A stretch of DNA of 45,901 bases from Nocardia asiatica NBRC 100129 (GCF_000308415.1 NZ_BAFS01000031.1:1-45901), one strand, 5' to 3'; shown: positions 18,504-29,096, counted from the first letter of the stretch. Numbers and translations: made by a program. The notes: generated from the letters alone by a model not told the origin.

Positions 18504-18905
18504 CTATCGCGCGCCGAACGGCTGATCACTGTCCACGATCTCCCGTCCCAGCGGGAACAGGGAGATGGGGATGAACTTCAGGTTGGCCCAGCCGAACGGG
18601 ATGCCGATGATCGAGACGAACAGCGGGATGCTGGTGAGCAGGTGGCCCAGCGCGAGCCACCAGCCCGCGACGATGAACCAGATGATGTTGCCGATCAGCG
18701 AGCCCGCACCCGCTCCCGGCTTCTCCACCGTGGTCCGGCCGAACGGCCACAGCACGTAGGCGGCGATCCGGAAGGACGCGATGCCGAAGGGAATCGTGAT
18801 GATCAGGATGAAGCAGATGATCCCCGCGACGATATAGCCGAGCGCCAGCCAGAACCCGGCGAAGATGAGCCACAGGATGTTGAGAACCAACTGGATCGGC
18901 TTCAT
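18504..18905 (-). CDS. YccF-domain inner-membrane protein
   Basis: This gene encodes 133 residues from ATG at 18905. It contains two copies of the YccF motif: WLIFAGFWLALGYIVAGIIC with IPFGIASFRIAAYVLWPFGR, then WFIVAGWWLALGHLL with IPFGWANLKFIPISLFPLGR. Four hydrophobic segments are visible. YccF proteins are small inner-membrane proteins of poorly known function. It is followed by the CRP-controlled small membrane gene about 200 bases downstream, probably as a separate unit. Confidence 0.88.
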   Translation of the reverse strand: MKPIQLVLNILWLIFAGFWLALGYIVAGIICFILIITIPFGIASFRIAAYVLWPFGRTTVEKPGAGAGSLIGNIIWFIVAGWWLALGHLLTSIPLFVSIIGIPFGWANLKFIPISLFPLGREIVDSDQPFGAR

Positions 18906-18971
18906 GACACCAGCATGCCAGCCCCGGGGCGATTCGGACATTTCTTCCTTCCCCGCGGCGGGGCGCGCCCG

Positions 18972-20174
18972 TCAGAAGAACCAGCCGAGCATGGCGTCCC
19001 GCTCCGTGCGGAAGGCGTCATCGAGCGCACGCACCTGCGCGGGATCCTTGGCTCGCAGGCGATTCGCCGCCGCGAACACCCGCGCGGGATACGCGCCGAG
19101 ATACATGCTGCCGAGAACGTCGATGCCCAGCTCGATATCGGCCGCGCGGCCGGTGGGTGCGCACTCCGCCTGACCGTCGCGCACACGCAGCGCGAATGTG
19201 CCGCCCGCGTTCCGGAAAGGATCGGTCACTTCGATGGTCACATCCAACTCGCCCGCGTAAGCGCGCGCCGTCAGCGCGGCGGGAACGTCCATCAGGCGAA
19301 GCCACGACCCGTCGTAGCGGGCGGTCGTGCGCACCAGCCGGGGATCGGTCAGCAGGTAGGGCAGCGGGTCATGGTCGGTGAGCACGCCGTCCACGCGGCT
19401 GACCAGATCCAGCCCGAGCAAGGCTCGCCACAACGCCGCGTGCGCTTCGGCGGTGACCGTCCGCATTTCGACGACTTCGACCGTTCGCGCCCTGCCGTCG
19501 GCGTGGAATCGATACAGCGCGTAGCCGTCGGCGTGCAGGAACCCGAACAGGCTGGTGCCGCCGTTCCGGAAACGCTCCGGGTCGTCGAACACGATGTCCC
19601 AGGCCGCCGCCGGGCGCACCTGCGCGCCTGGCACCAGCCTGCGCCAGCGGTCGTAGATCCGCTCCGCGGCGGCGCGCAGCTCGCCCGGCGTGCGGAGCGT
19701 GACACCACCGGGGTCGGCTGCCGACGGCAGGAATTCGGCGAAGCGGCGGTCGATGCCGACCGCGTTCTCCCGGGTCGCGCGCCCGTACCCGAACCGGCCG
19801 TAGATGCCGCCCTCGCTGGCGGTGAACATCGTCAAGGGCAGTCCGGCCGCCTCGATACGCCGGTGCTGCTCGGTGTACATGGCGCGCAGAATGCCGCGCC
19901 GCCGATGGGTCGGCGCCACGCCGACGCCCGCGATGCCGCACACCGGCACGGTCCGCTCGCCGGGCACCGTCACCGTCATGGTGGTGGATTGCACGTGCCC
20001 GACGACCTGATCGCCGTCGACCGCCACGATCGTGTTCTCCGGCGGGAACAGCCGCGGTATCCGCTGCAACTCGGCCGGGTCGTAGCGGGTGCCGAACGAG
20101 GTCTCCACCAGCGTCATGATCGCGGGCCCGTCGTCCTCGGTGGCCGGCCGAATCGTGATTCCCGGGAGCGTCAT
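18972..20174 (-). CDS. eis: Eis-type GNAT N-acetyltransferase
   Basis: This gene encodes 400 residues from ATG at 20174, close to the 402 of M. tuberculosis Eis. The N-terminal GNAT domain has the acetyl-CoA loop VGVAPTHRRRGIL (84-96). IYGRFGYG holds Tyr125, matching the general acid Tyr126 of Eis. A second, degenerate GNAT domain and an SCP2-like C-terminal domain (VTDPFRNAGGTFALRV) follow, and the chain ends in Phe, whose carboxylate serves as general base in Eis. Eis acetylates amines, including aminoglycosides. Whether this protein confers resistance cannot be read from sequence. It is not at the usual eis locus, so it may be a paralogue. Confidence 0.87.
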   Translation of the reverse strand: MTLPGITIRPATEDDGPAIMTLVETSFGTRYDPAELQRIPRLFPPENTIVAVDGDQVVGHVQSTTMTVTVPGERTVPVCGIAGVGVAPTHRRRGILRAMYTEQHRRIEAAGLPLTMFTASEGGIYGRFGYGRATRENAVGIDRRFAEFLPSAADPGGVTLRTPGELRAAAERIYDRWRRLVPGAQVRPAAAWDIVFDDPERFRNGGTSLFGFLHADGYALYRFHADGRARTVEVVEMRTVTAEAHAALWRALLGLDLVSRVDGVLTDHDPLPYLLTDPRLVRTTARYDGSWLRLMDVPAALTARAYAGELDVTIEVTDPFRNAGGTFALRVRDGQAECAPTGRAADIELGIDVLGSMYLGAYPARVFAAANRLRAKDPAQVRALDDAFRTERDAMLGWFF

Positions 20175-20286
20175 GCTTCGACCTTGCCACGCCCGCGCAC
20201 CCGCCCGCACCGCATTTTCCGCCGTCCGCGACCGCCGGGCGAACACCGATTCGGACACGGCCAGGACCGCCCGGCAGGATGGAGCG

Positions 20287-21090
20287 GTGGCCGAAGTGAT
20301 CGATATCGATGACCCCGCCGACCCACGGGTCGACGACTTCCGCGATCTCAAGTCGGCCGACCGCAGGCCCGACCTGCCCGGGCGCAAGGGACTGGTGATC
20401 GCCGAGGGCGTCGTAGTGGTGCAGCGGATGCTCGATTCGCGCTTCACACCGACCGCGCTGCTCGGCGTGGAACGCAGGCGCGCCGAACTCGCCGACGACT
20501 TGGTGGCCGTGGACGTGCCGTACTACCGCGCGACGGCCGAGGTGATGGCCGAGGTGGTCGGTTTCCACCTCAACCGCGGCGTGCTGGCCGTCGCGCGCCG
20601 TCCCGCCGAACTCGGCGTCGACGAGGTGATCGAGCAGGCGCGCACCGTCGCGGTGCTGGAGGGGGTCAACGATCACGAGAATCTCGGCGCGATGTTCCGC
20701 AACGCGGCGGGGCTGGGAGCCGACGCGATCCTGTTCGGTGACCGCTGTGCCGACCCGCTGTACCGCCGCGCCGTCCGGGTGTCGATGGGACACGTGCTGC
20801 GAGTGCCGTTCACGACCGTGCCGGATTGGCCTGTCGGGCTGGATATACTGCGGCGCAAGGGATTCCGTATCATCGCGCTCACGCCGAACCCGGCTGCGGT
20901 GAATCTGGCGACGGCGATGACGGGGGAGCGGGTGGCGTTGTTGCTCGGGGCCGAAGGGCCGGGACTGACCGAGGAGGCCATGCGGGCCGCCGATGTCCGC
21001 GCGCGCATTCCCATGACGCCCGGCACCGATTCGCTCAACGTCGCGACCGCGGCGGCGATGGCTTTCTACGAGCGGGTGAGGACCGCGTGA
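20287..21090 (+). CDS. SpoU/TrmH-family RNA 2'-O-methyltransferase
   Basis: This gene encodes 267 residues from GTG at 20287; a longer open frame reaches 20089, but it overlaps the eis start. SPOUT motifs are in order: motif 1 LEGVNDHENLGAMFRNAAGL, motif 2 LLLGAEGPGLTEEAM, and motif 3 RIPMTPGTDSLNVATAAAMA. The N-terminal substrate-binding part includes FVIAEG-like GLVIAEGVVVVQRML. It corresponds to Rv0881, annotated as an rRNA methyltransferase. The target nucleotide is not evident. The next gene overlaps its stop by four bases (GTGA), so they are translationally coupled. Confidence 0.9.
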   Translation: MAEVIDIDDPADPRVDDFRDLKSADRRPDLPGRKGLVIAEGVVVVQRMLDSRFTPTALLGVERRRAELADDLVAVDVPYYRATAEVMAEVVGFHLNRGVLAVARRPAELGVDEVIEQARTVAVLEGVNDHENLGAMFRNAAGLGADAILFGDRCADPLYRRAVRVSMGHVLRVPFTTVPDWPVGLDILRRKGFRIIALTPNPAAVNLATAMTGERVALLLGAEGPGLTEEAMRAADVRARIPMTPGTDSLNVATAAAMAFYERVRTA

Positions 21091-21386
21091 CCGAACCGTA
21101 TCGATCGGATTCGTCCTATCCGGACCCGACGCCGTGGGGTGCGGGCCTCACCGTGGCGACCATGGTGGCGCTACTGGCCGCGGTCGCGGTGTATTCCTTC
21201 GGCGCCGCGCTGGCCGAAGTGCATCCGCTGCTCGCGGTCGCGGTGAACCTCGTCGCGGTCGGCGGCGCCGCGCCCACCGCCTGGCGCTGGCGTTTCGCGC
21301 CGGTGACGAGGTGGGTGATCGGCGGCGGCGCGGCGGGCGTGCTGCTCGGCTGGATCGCGTTGCTGCTGGGCGTATCGGCCGCTTAG
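21087..21386 (+). CDS. Small membrane protein coupled to SpoU gene (Rv0882-like)
   Basis: This gene encodes 99 residues from GTG at 21087, overlapping the methyltransferase stop by four bases. Three hydrophobic segments (about 20-42, 46-64 and 76-97) predict an integral membrane protein. The N-terminus is polar (TEPYRSDSSYPDPTPWG). Position and size match Rv0882. The family's function is unknown. Confidence 0.8.
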   Translation: MTEPYRSDSSYPDPTPWGAGLTVATMVALLAAVAVYSFGAALAEVHPLLAVAVNLVAVGGAAPTAWRWRFAPVTRWVIGGGAAGVLLGWIALLLGVSAA

Positions 21387-21423
21387 CTGATCGGTCGCGC
21401 CGAGTAGCGACGCGCTTGACGGT

Positions 21424-21613
21424 CGGGTCCGCGTAGCCCCATGAGCGGGCCGCGCCGCAGGGGGTGGTTCCGGTGGTCAGCTGATCTTGGTTGCGCGTGC
21501 GGGGCCGGGGGTCCGCGTAGCCAGTTGACCTCGGTCGCGACTGGGCTCGGGGCGAGTCACGCGCAGCCGGCCGCATTCGGCCGTGCCTAGGGTACGGGAT
21601 CGGGTCCGCGCAG
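21424..21613. repeat. Three degenerate copies of a DUF6928 gene-end motif
   Basis: GGGTCCGCGTAGCC occurs at 21424 and 21508, and a close variant GGGTCCGCGCAGCC at 21600. On the minus strand the last is coding (WLRGPDPVP at the end of the DUF6928 protein), while the other two lie downstream of its stop and would read GYADP. Spacings are 84 and 92 bases. This looks like partial tandem duplication of the gene end followed by decay. Confidence 0.55.
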
Positions 21614-22315
21614 CCAGCCGAACAGGCCGCGCCTGCGCGACGTCGCATGCGCCCCACCGTCGGTGGGGCTGCTCGCCTTGCCCTTCGGGTAGAGCGCGAA
21701 ACCGCAGACGGGGATGTCGCCGGGCGCGATCGCGCCGGGTGCGACCGGACCGCGGTAGCGGAAGCCGAGCCATTCGTGGTTGGCGGCGTCGGCGAAGTCG
21801 GGCGGATCGAACGGCAGCGACTGCGGATCGGGCAGCTCGCCCGGGCGCCACCGCACCGGATGCTCACCCGCCCAGTACGAACGCTCCCAGACCAGCGGAA
21901 GTCCTTCGTCTTCCAAGATGTTCACCCGGGTCGAGCTGAACGATCGGCGGAACTCGCCGCGCTCCCAATGAGCGAACGCGCCCCAGCCGTGCTCGATGTC
22001 GAACGACACCAGATAGGTGTGCTCGGAGGCCAGCGGGCGCACCAGCAATTCCGGGATCTCGGTCGGGTGGATCCGCGCGGCCTGTGCCGAGCACAGCACC
22101 GTCACGCCAGGAAAGCAGCCGATGTACACGTGGTCGATGTCCGGGCCCGCGCAACCGGCCAGTGTGCCTACCATGACCGGCCGCACCTCGCGGTCCTCGT
22201 GCAGTTGCCTCGCCAGCGCCAGTGCGGCTCCGGGGTCCGGGTCGTGGTTCGCGCACCGCACCGCCACCGGGTCGGGGGTGTCGACGTACCAGAGCGACCA
22301 AGCCTTGGAGAGCAT
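21587..22315 (-). CDS. DUF6928-family protein
   Basis: This gene encodes 242 residues from ATG at 22315. It begins MLSKAWSLWYVDTPDPVAVR, with a conserved block CAGPDIDHVYIGCFPGVTVL and later HGWGAFAHWERGEFRRSFSS and WAGEHPVRWRPGELP. It resembles an actinobacterial family of unknown function (DUF6928). No signal peptide or membrane segment is seen. The basic C-terminal tail (SRRRGLFGWLRGP) is low-complexity and partly duplicated downstream. Confidence 0.75.
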   Translation of the reverse strand: MLSKAWSLWYVDTPDPVAVRCANHDPDPGAALALARQLHEDREVRPVMVGTLAGCAGPDIDHVYIGCFPGVTVLCSAQAARIHPTEIPELLVRPLASEHTYLVSFDIEHGWGAFAHWERGEFRRSFSSTRVNILEDEGLPLVWERSYWAGEHPVRWRPGELPDPQSLPFDPPDFADAANHEWLGFRYRGPVAPGAIAPGDIPVCGFALYPKGKASSPTDGGAHATSRRRGLFGWLRGPDPVP

Positions 22316-22560
22316 TCCGGCACCTCCCGATAGTCGCACGAATGGATTCGCGAACTCCGAGCAACGCGCTGGTCCCGACCGGCGCACCGCTCAGGTGACC
22401 GTCGGCGCCGACGCGTCGTCGACCACACCGAAAATTTACTCGCCCCGCACTCCCCGCGGTGCGGCTTCGCGCCGCGAAAACACGCGCCCGTTCGCCTGCG
22501 ATGTCAGCGAATAGTTCCGTCTCGCACGGGCGATCGAGCACCGAATCGCTACTACTGATT
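22316..22560. other. Intergenic gap with one small hairpin
   Basis: No gene is convincing here. It should hold the leftward promoter of the DUF6928 gene. CGCGG (22455-22459) and CCGCG (22472-22476), with inner GCG/CGC, form a small hairpin that could end the sepH transcript. Together with repeat copy B it fills the 368-base gap between sepH and the DUF6928 gene. Confidence 0.4.
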
Positions 22561-22681
22561 TCGCGAGCACATGGGTAACTCATCGAGTACGCCCGAAGCT
22601 GAGGCGGCACTCCGAGCAGGACCTGTGCGCGAGCCCCGCGCTCCCACCTCGTACGGCCTGAAACGCGGAGAGGCGGACAGC
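22561..22681. repeat. Dispersed repeat, copy B
   Basis: This is the second copy of the element at 1732-1843, in the same orientation and about 121 bp long. It shares the opening TCGCGAGCACATGGGTAA and the closing TACGGCCT, GGAG, AGGCGG and ACAGC blocks with copy A. It ends two bases before the sepH stop codon (read leftward) and precedes no plus-strand gene, unlike copy A. Confidence 0.7.
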
Positions 22682-22683
22682 GG

Positions 22684-23727
22684 TCAGTGACCGGAGCTGC
22701 GCACCCCGAGCAGTACGTCCTCCCAGGACGGCATCGGCGCCTTGCCCCGCTTGGCGCGACTCGGCTTCGCCGGAGCCTTCGCGGGCTTCGCCGGCTCCTC
22801 GCTCGCGGCGGGCGTCGACGCGGCAGGGGCTGGCGGGGCCGTATCCGCAGCGGCGCCGGAAGCCGGTGTCGCCGCCGCGGCATTCGCGGGAGCCGCGTTG
22901 GCTGCCGCCGCGGGGACTGCCGTACCGGCCGCGGCGCCGTTGCCCGGCGGGATCGCCGCGGCGCCGCCACCGGCCGCGACGGCACGCTGCTCGTAGTACT
23001 CGTCCAGCGTGGGCTGGCTCTGGCGGCTCGCGGTGCGCGCGGGCGGCGTGGCCGGAGCGGGACGCGGTTCGGCCACCGGTTCGGGCTGCGGCTGAGCCGG
23101 TTCCGGCTCGGGCGGCACGATGGTGGCCAGCCCGCGCAGCGCGCGACCGAAGTCCGGATCGATCAGGTCGGACGCCGGATCGTCGAGCGGGGAGACCGAG
23201 CCGCCGTGCGCGTCCGGCTGGTAGCGCCAGTGCGCGGCGATCTCCGATCGACCGTTCTGCCACTGCAACTGGGCGACCCAGTAACCCTTCTCGTCCTTCC
23301 AGGCGTCCCATTCCGCGCCCTCGATGTTGTGCCCGCGCGCGGTGAACGCGGCGGTGACCACATCGATGAGGGTGTCCACGGCGGGACCGTCGGGACGGAC
23401 CGGATGGGCCTTCTGGGCGAGTTCGGCGGCGCGCGCTCGCTCCAGCAGGACTGGATAGGCGAACCGCTCGACGCGGCTGGCCGGCATTCCGGATTCCTCG
23501 GTGACCTGTTCCACAGAGGCCCCTGCGCGAATACGGGCCTGGATATCTCGGGGACGCATAGTTGCTTCCATTTCGATCTCTATCTGGCCGAATCGGGCAA
23601 GGTCTCCGCGCGCGGCGGCTCGCAGTTTGTCGTCGGCGGGCAGCCGGAACTTCTGACCGGACTCGGTGTCGATACACACGATGTGCGTGGAGTCGGGCGT
23701 CACCCCGATCACTCGAAGTTCACGCAC
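22684..23727 (-). CDS. sepH: Septation protein SepH (DUF3071)
   Basis: This gene encodes 347 residues from GTG at 23727, with an excellent AGGAGGT five bases upstream, which decides the start. The N-terminal DUF3071 domain (about 1-165) begins RELRVIGVTPDSTHIVCID. It contains a helix-turn-helix (SVEQVTEESGMPASRVERFA) and the block AEWDAWKDEKGYWVAQLQWQ. A long Pro/Ala-rich disordered linker follows, and a conserved C-terminal motif MPSWEDVLLGVRSS ends the chain. SepH binds and stimulates FtsZ assembly in actinobacterial division, as shown in Streptomyces and Mycobacterium. Order serC-sepH matches Rv0884c-Rv0883c. Confidence 0.92.
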   Translation of the reverse strand: MRELRVIGVTPDSTHIVCIDTESGQKFRLPADDKLRAAARGDLARFGQIEIEMEATMRPRDIQARIRAGASVEQVTEESGMPASRVERFAYPVLLERARAAELAQKAHPVRPDGPAVDTLIDVVTAAFTARGHNIEGAEWDAWKDEKGYWVAQLQWQNGRSEIAAHWRYQPDAHGGSVSPLDDPASDLIDPDFGRALRGLATIVPPEPEPAQPQPEPVAEPRPAPATPPARTASRQSQPTLDEYYEQRAVAAGGGAAAIPPGNGAAAGTAVPAAAANAAPANAAAATPASGAAADTAPPAPAASTPAASEEPAKPAKAPAKPSRAKRGKAPMPSWEDVLLGVRSSGH

Positions 23728-23813
23728 CGTTACCTCCTTATCGCGTCGACTCGCGACACCGCCCACTTTCCGAAACAGTAGTGCACATCTGAGATTCATG
23801 GGGCAGGACACGC

Positions 23814-23845
23814 GGCACGGAAATCTCCTCGGAGACGTCCGTGCC
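23814..23845 (-). terminator. Two-tier hairpin after serC
   Basis: GGCACGGA (23814-23821) pairs with TCCGTGCC (23838-23845), enclosing TCTCC/GGAGA with a two-base loop. It lies between serC and sepH, both leftward, and is the likely serC terminator. Confidence 0.65.
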
Positions 23846-23937
23846 CCGCTAATCTGCTCTGTTCTATCCGCAATACCTAATTCTGCGGCGTGTCGATCCC
23901 GGGCGTGTTGCGGTCGCCGGGCCGAAATACACGGCGC

Positions 23938-25765
<1,828 letters not shown>

Positions 25766-25790
25766 ACCGCGGGCTGATCGGGTCGAGCGC

Positions 25791-26630
25791 CTACAGATGC
25801 ACGAAGGTGAAACCCATCGCCCGGATCTTCGGCAGCGCCGCGATCATGCCCGCTGCCGTCCCGGAGTGCGGCCGGTGCATGTGGGCGAGTGAAATAGCGC
25901 CCGGGGCAACCGCATTCATCGCCGATTGCACCGCGGTGGCCGAAGCCGTCGCGCCGAAATCGGCGTTGATACTGAAACCGACCGGCGTTTCCCCCAATTC
26001 GCGAACGATAGCCACGGCCACGTCGTCGTAATGCGCGGTGCCCGCGCGAAAGAATCGCGGCGGCCTGCCCGTCAGCGTGGTCAGCAACTCGTGGTTGGCC
26101 CACACTTCGTCGGCGACCTCCTGCGCCGAGCGTGTGCCAACGATGCCATACGCTTCGCGGCCGTTCACCGAAAGCGGTTTGTGCGCCACGCCATGATTGG
26201 CCAGTTCGAACAGTGGATTCGCCGCCAATTGCGCGGCCCGCGCCCGGTTCGCATCGATCCAGCGCTTGTTGAGGAACAGCGTCGCCGGAATCCGCTCGCT
26301 GATCAGGAAGTTCATCAGCGACTCGTCGATGTCGTTGTTACCCGGTCCGCCGCACGCGTCGAAGGTGAGCGCGATCTGTTTGCCCGCAGCCGCGAAAGTG
26401 CTGGTGATCCCCGGCAGGTCGACACCCCAGCGGCTCGGCTGCATCCCGGCGTACCGGGTGGCGACAGCAGGCGCCGCTGCCGACCGTGCGCTCGTGGCGG
26501 GCGCAGCCGACGTTTCGGCCTGGGCGACGGAGGTGATCGGTGTGGTGCCGCATCCGGTGGCGGCGAATCCTGCGGCCAGTACGGCCCCGGCGCCGAGCAT
26601 TCGGCGCCGCGATATTCCTTTGTCCAGCAT
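25791..26630 (-). CDS. Polysaccharide deacetylase, lipoprotein
   Basis: This gene encodes 279 residues from ATG at 26630. The N-terminus combines a Tat-like SRRRMLGAGAVLAAG with a lipobox ending at Cys27 (FAATGC), so it should be exported and lipid-anchored. A Ser/Ala-rich linker precedes the NodB-type domain. Motif 1 is IALTFDACGG rather than the usual TFDDG; the second Asp of the pair is Ala. ELANHGVAHKPL supplies the metal histidines, and FFRAGTAHYD is motif 3. The substrate is probably a cell-wall or capsular N-acetyl sugar. The Asp change may affect the metal site; a similar TFDACGG variant occurs in other actinobacterial members. Confidence 0.85.
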   Translation of the reverse strand: MLDKGISRRRMLGAGAVLAAGFAATGCGTTPITSVAQAETSAAPATSARSAAAPAVATRYAGMQPSRWGVDLPGITSTFAAAGKQIALTFDACGGPGNNDIDESLMNFLISERIPATLFLNKRWIDANRARAAQLAANPLFELANHGVAHKPLSVNGREAYGIVGTRSAQEVADEVWANHELLTTLTGRPPRFFRAGTAHYDDVAVAIVRELGETPVGFSINADFGATASATAVQSAMNAVAPGAISLAHMHRPHSGTAAGMIAALPKIRAMGFTFVHL

Positions 26631-26763
26631 CCCTCGAGTCCTCTTGCTTCCCCCGGATGCTACGCCGGGGTAGTGCTCGGCCGGATCCTCGACGTACTCG
26701 AGGCGGCCGCGATGGGCGAGGAACACCAGCCGCCGCAGGGCGATGCCGACGACCGGTACCGAC

Positions 26764-27444
26764 CTACGCCTTCAGGTGGTAGCGCAGTACCGCGACGTCG
26801 CCGAGCTGAGTAACGTCGACCAGCCGCATACGCCGCGTCGAACCGCCCGGGAACTGCGCCGGATTCACGAACCGCGGCGCGCCGGGGTCGCCGACCAGGA
26901 GCGGGCCGATCGCGAGATGCAGCTCGTCGGCGAGCCCGGCCGACAGAAACGCCGTGTGCATGTGTGAGCCGCCCTCGACCATCAACCGGCCGACGCCCCG
27001 GGCGCCGAGGTCGTCGAGCAGTGCACCGAAGTCCACCGTCTCACCGAGCGCGACGACGTCCGCCAGTTCGCCGAGTCGTTCGCGCGCCTTCGCTGCGCCC
27101 GCGTCGGTCGTGTAGACCACGGGCAGATGCTCCTCGGTGCCGTGGTGCCAGAACTTCGCGTCCGGGTCGAGGTTGCCGCTGTCGGTGACGGTCACCTTCA
27201 ACGGCTGCCGGGTCCGGCCCGCTGCGGCGCGCTCGGCTCGGCGGTCGTCGCCCTTCACGATGAGCCGGGGATTGTCGGCGCGGATTGTGCCAGCCCCGAT
27301 GAGGATGGCGTCGCACTCGGCGCGGACCTGGTCGACGCGGTCGAAGTCCGCGGCGTTGGACAGCAGCAGCCGTTCGGCGGTCGTATCGTCGATGTAGCCG
27401 TCGATGCTGGTCGCGACAGACAGCAGCACGAACGGCCGCGTCAC
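26764..27444 (-). CDS. RibD C-terminal-type reductase (DHFR-like fold)
   Basis: This gene encodes 226 residues from GTG at 27444; its first four bases overlap the stop of the upstream regulator gene (GTGA). It resembles the reductase half of RibD and related DHFR-fold enzymes. Marks are FVLLSVATSIDGYIDD, CDAILIGAGTIRADNPRL, a NADPH-loop-like VGRLMVEGGSHMHTAFL, and LHLAIGPLLVGDPGAPR. There is no deaminase domain, so it is not a full RibD. It may reduce a pteridine- or pyrimidine-like compound. Translational coupling to the TPR regulator suggests a shared role. Confidence 0.87.
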   Translation of the reverse strand: MTRPFVLLSVATSIDGYIDDTTAERLLLSNAADFDRVDQVRAECDAILIGAGTIRADNPRLIVKGDDRRAERAAAGRTRQPLKVTVTDSGNLDPDAKFWHHGTEEHLPVVYTTDAGAAKARERLGELADVVALGETVDFGALLDDLGARGVGRLMVEGGSHMHTAFLSAGLADELHLAIGPLLVGDPGAPRFVNPAQFPGGSTRRMRLVDVTQLGDVAVLRYHLKA

Positions 27445-28799
27445 GAGATGACCGCCCAACGCTCGGCCGCCGCACGGAACTCGGCAACCTCGGGCAGATG
27501 CCGCGCCGACAGCAACTCATCGACGGCGCGCACGTTCCGCAGGACGCGTTCGGATCCGGTGCTGACGCCGACCTGCATCGCGGCGAGGCCCAGCGTGGCG
27601 GCGGGCTCTGTCTCACCTGCGCGCGCGTACGCGAGCGCCTGCCGTGAGGTGTAGACAGCTTCATCGCGCGTGAACCCGGACTGCATTCCACCGATCGCCC
27701 GCGAGAACTGGTCGATCGCGGCCCGATAGTCGCCCAGCGTCGCGTGCCCGTGCGCCTGGTGGGCGTCGATGTACGGCTCGTCGAGGAACCCACCCCACAC
27801 CGGATCCGCGTCGGCGTCGTCCGCGAGCGTGCGCGCCCGGTCGAACGCGCGAGCGCTGCCCGATTGGTCACCGGCCAGCGCGGCACCGTACCCGGCGAAG
27901 GTCGCTGCCACCGCAGCGAAACGCGTTCCCGGCGGTGCGGCGCGTTCGGCGGCCTCCGCCAACTCTATTGCCTCGGCACCGTCTCCCATATCGTTCGCGA
28001 TCTGCGCCTTACGAATCAGCGTGGCCGCGATGCAGTAGTCATCACCGAGCTGATGCGACCAGGTCAGCGCACGGTCGGTCCATTGCTGAGCACGCGACCA
28101 GTTACAGGCGTCCTGGTGCAGCCACGCCGCGAACTCCGCGTAGAAGATCCGCATCCGCTGCATATCGGCGGCGTCGCCGATCCCCGCGCGCCGCAGCTGG
28201 TTCATGATCTCGAGGTTCTGCTCGACCAGCGGGATCACCGACTGGCCGCCGTAGAGGTTGTCGCTCTCGATGAGCGCCAACCGGAGCGTGCGGAAGTGGG
28301 CGGGATGGTCGACGTGACTGTGGGCCAAGGCCGCCGCGGGCTTGGCGCCCACGGCGGCGGCTAGGGCTCCAGCTCCGAATCCTGCGACGACAGTACGACG
28401 TGGGAGTGACACGAGGGCGACCTCTCCGGCGGCGGTCCGGGCGCGCACCCAGACCTGATCAGCATCACCAGCACCCGTCGCGATCGGCATCAGCCGAGCG
28501 GGGGTGTCATTCGCCAGCGTAACTGTTACCGGGGGACCGTCCTCGGGTTCGTCTCGCTGCGATCCGATCTCGGCCAGCGCCCGCTCGAAGCGGGCGATCA
28601 CCTCCGGCGACGCTTCCGCGAGCGCCTTGTCCAGCAGTTCCCGGCTGCTCGGCCGCATGTGCGCAGAGACCCCCTGGAGCTCCCAGTTGGTGACCGACCG
28701 CGCCGAGATCCCAGTTCTGGCTGCGAACTTCTCGACGCTGAGCAGCATCGCATCGCGCAGCGCTTTCGATTCCATTCCGGTCCAGCGATAGACGATCAT
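27441..28799 (-). CDS. HTH (XRE-like) regulator with TPR domain
   Basis: This gene encodes 452 residues from ATG at 28799. The N-terminal helix-turn-helix is at about 13-60 (LRDAMLLSVEKFAARTGISA, then SVTNWELQGVSAHMRPSSRE). A short hydrophobic segment around 135-165 is Ala/Gly-rich (VVAGFGAGALAAAVGAKPAA) and resembles a signal-like stretch embedded in the protein. The C-terminal 280 or so residues are TPR-like helical repeats (WTDRALTWSHQLGDDYCIAA, ACNWSRAQQW). The layout resembles NsdA-type regulators of Streptomyces development; that is family-style recognition only. It is coupled to the reductase gene and diverges from the small-protein operon. Confidence 0.85.
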   Translation of the reverse strand: MIVYRWTGMESKALRDAMLLSVEKFAARTGISARSVTNWELQGVSAHMRPSSRELLDKALAEASPEVIARFERALAEIGSQRDEPEDGPPVTVTLANDTPARLMPIATGAGDADQVWVRARTAAGEVALVSLPRRTVVAGFGAGALAAAVGAKPAAALAHSHVDHPAHFRTLRLALIESDNLYGGQSVIPLVEQNLEIMNQLRRAGIGDAADMQRMRIFYAEFAAWLHQDACNWSRAQQWTDRALTWSHQLGDDYCIAATLIRKAQIANDMGDGAEAIELAEAAERAAPPGTRFAAVAATFAGYGAALAGDQSGSARAFDRARTLADDADADPVWGGFLDEPYIDAHQAHGHATLGDYRAAIDQFSRAIGGMQSGFTRDEAVYTSRQALAYARAGETEPAATLGLAAMQVGVSTGSERVLRNVRAVDELLSARHLPEVAEFRAAAERWAVIS

Positions 28800-29096
28800 C
28801 GGCTCGCTTCCGCCCCCTGCTCGTGCCGCCGTGGTGCTTCGAAAATTACACCCGGTCAACCGCATTCCCTCTCCAATTGCTCAGGAGAGATGCTGCGAAG
28901 TTGCGTTGCAACTGCATCGCTACTGCCTAGTCGCTTCCACCCGCCGCAGAGACGCTGAGATAGCACACCGGTGCAGGGCCGCAGGCGATCCCGCATCCGT
29001 CTCGGATACGTTCCCGGCCGCGCGGGAGGTCATGGTTGGAGCTGCGCGGCCGGTCCCGGCGCTGGTGTGCCCGAACCGTCTGCCACGGAGGCCGCC
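28800..29096. promoter_or_regulatory. Divergent control region with perfect palindrome
   Basis: This 297-base gap lies between the regulator gene and the rightward operon. A 15 bp perfect palindrome AGTTGC-GTT-GCAACT sits at 28899-28913. The segment 28840-28920 is relatively AT-rich and should hold the regulator promoter. The palindrome is a candidate binding site for the HTH protein. No gene is convincing here. Confidence 0.5.

Noticed and set aside
20089..20286. Upstream extension of the SpoU methyltransferase to 20089
   Set aside because: It overlaps the start of the divergent eis gene, and the extra residues are Arg/Ala-rich without family similarity.
26631..26726. N-terminal extension of the deacetylase to ATG 26726
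   Set aside because: It would place about 32 hydrophilic residues before a clean Tat/lipobox signal; ATG 26630 gives a normal leader.
27041..27886. 281-residue leftward frame spanning the reductase and regulator genes
   Set aside because: It bridges two real genes in a shifted frame; Arg/Pro/Ser-rich with no domain.
28840..28920. Possible tRNA-like sequence around the TTCGAAA stretch
   Set aside because: No cloverleaf could be built; no acceptor or anticodon stem fits.
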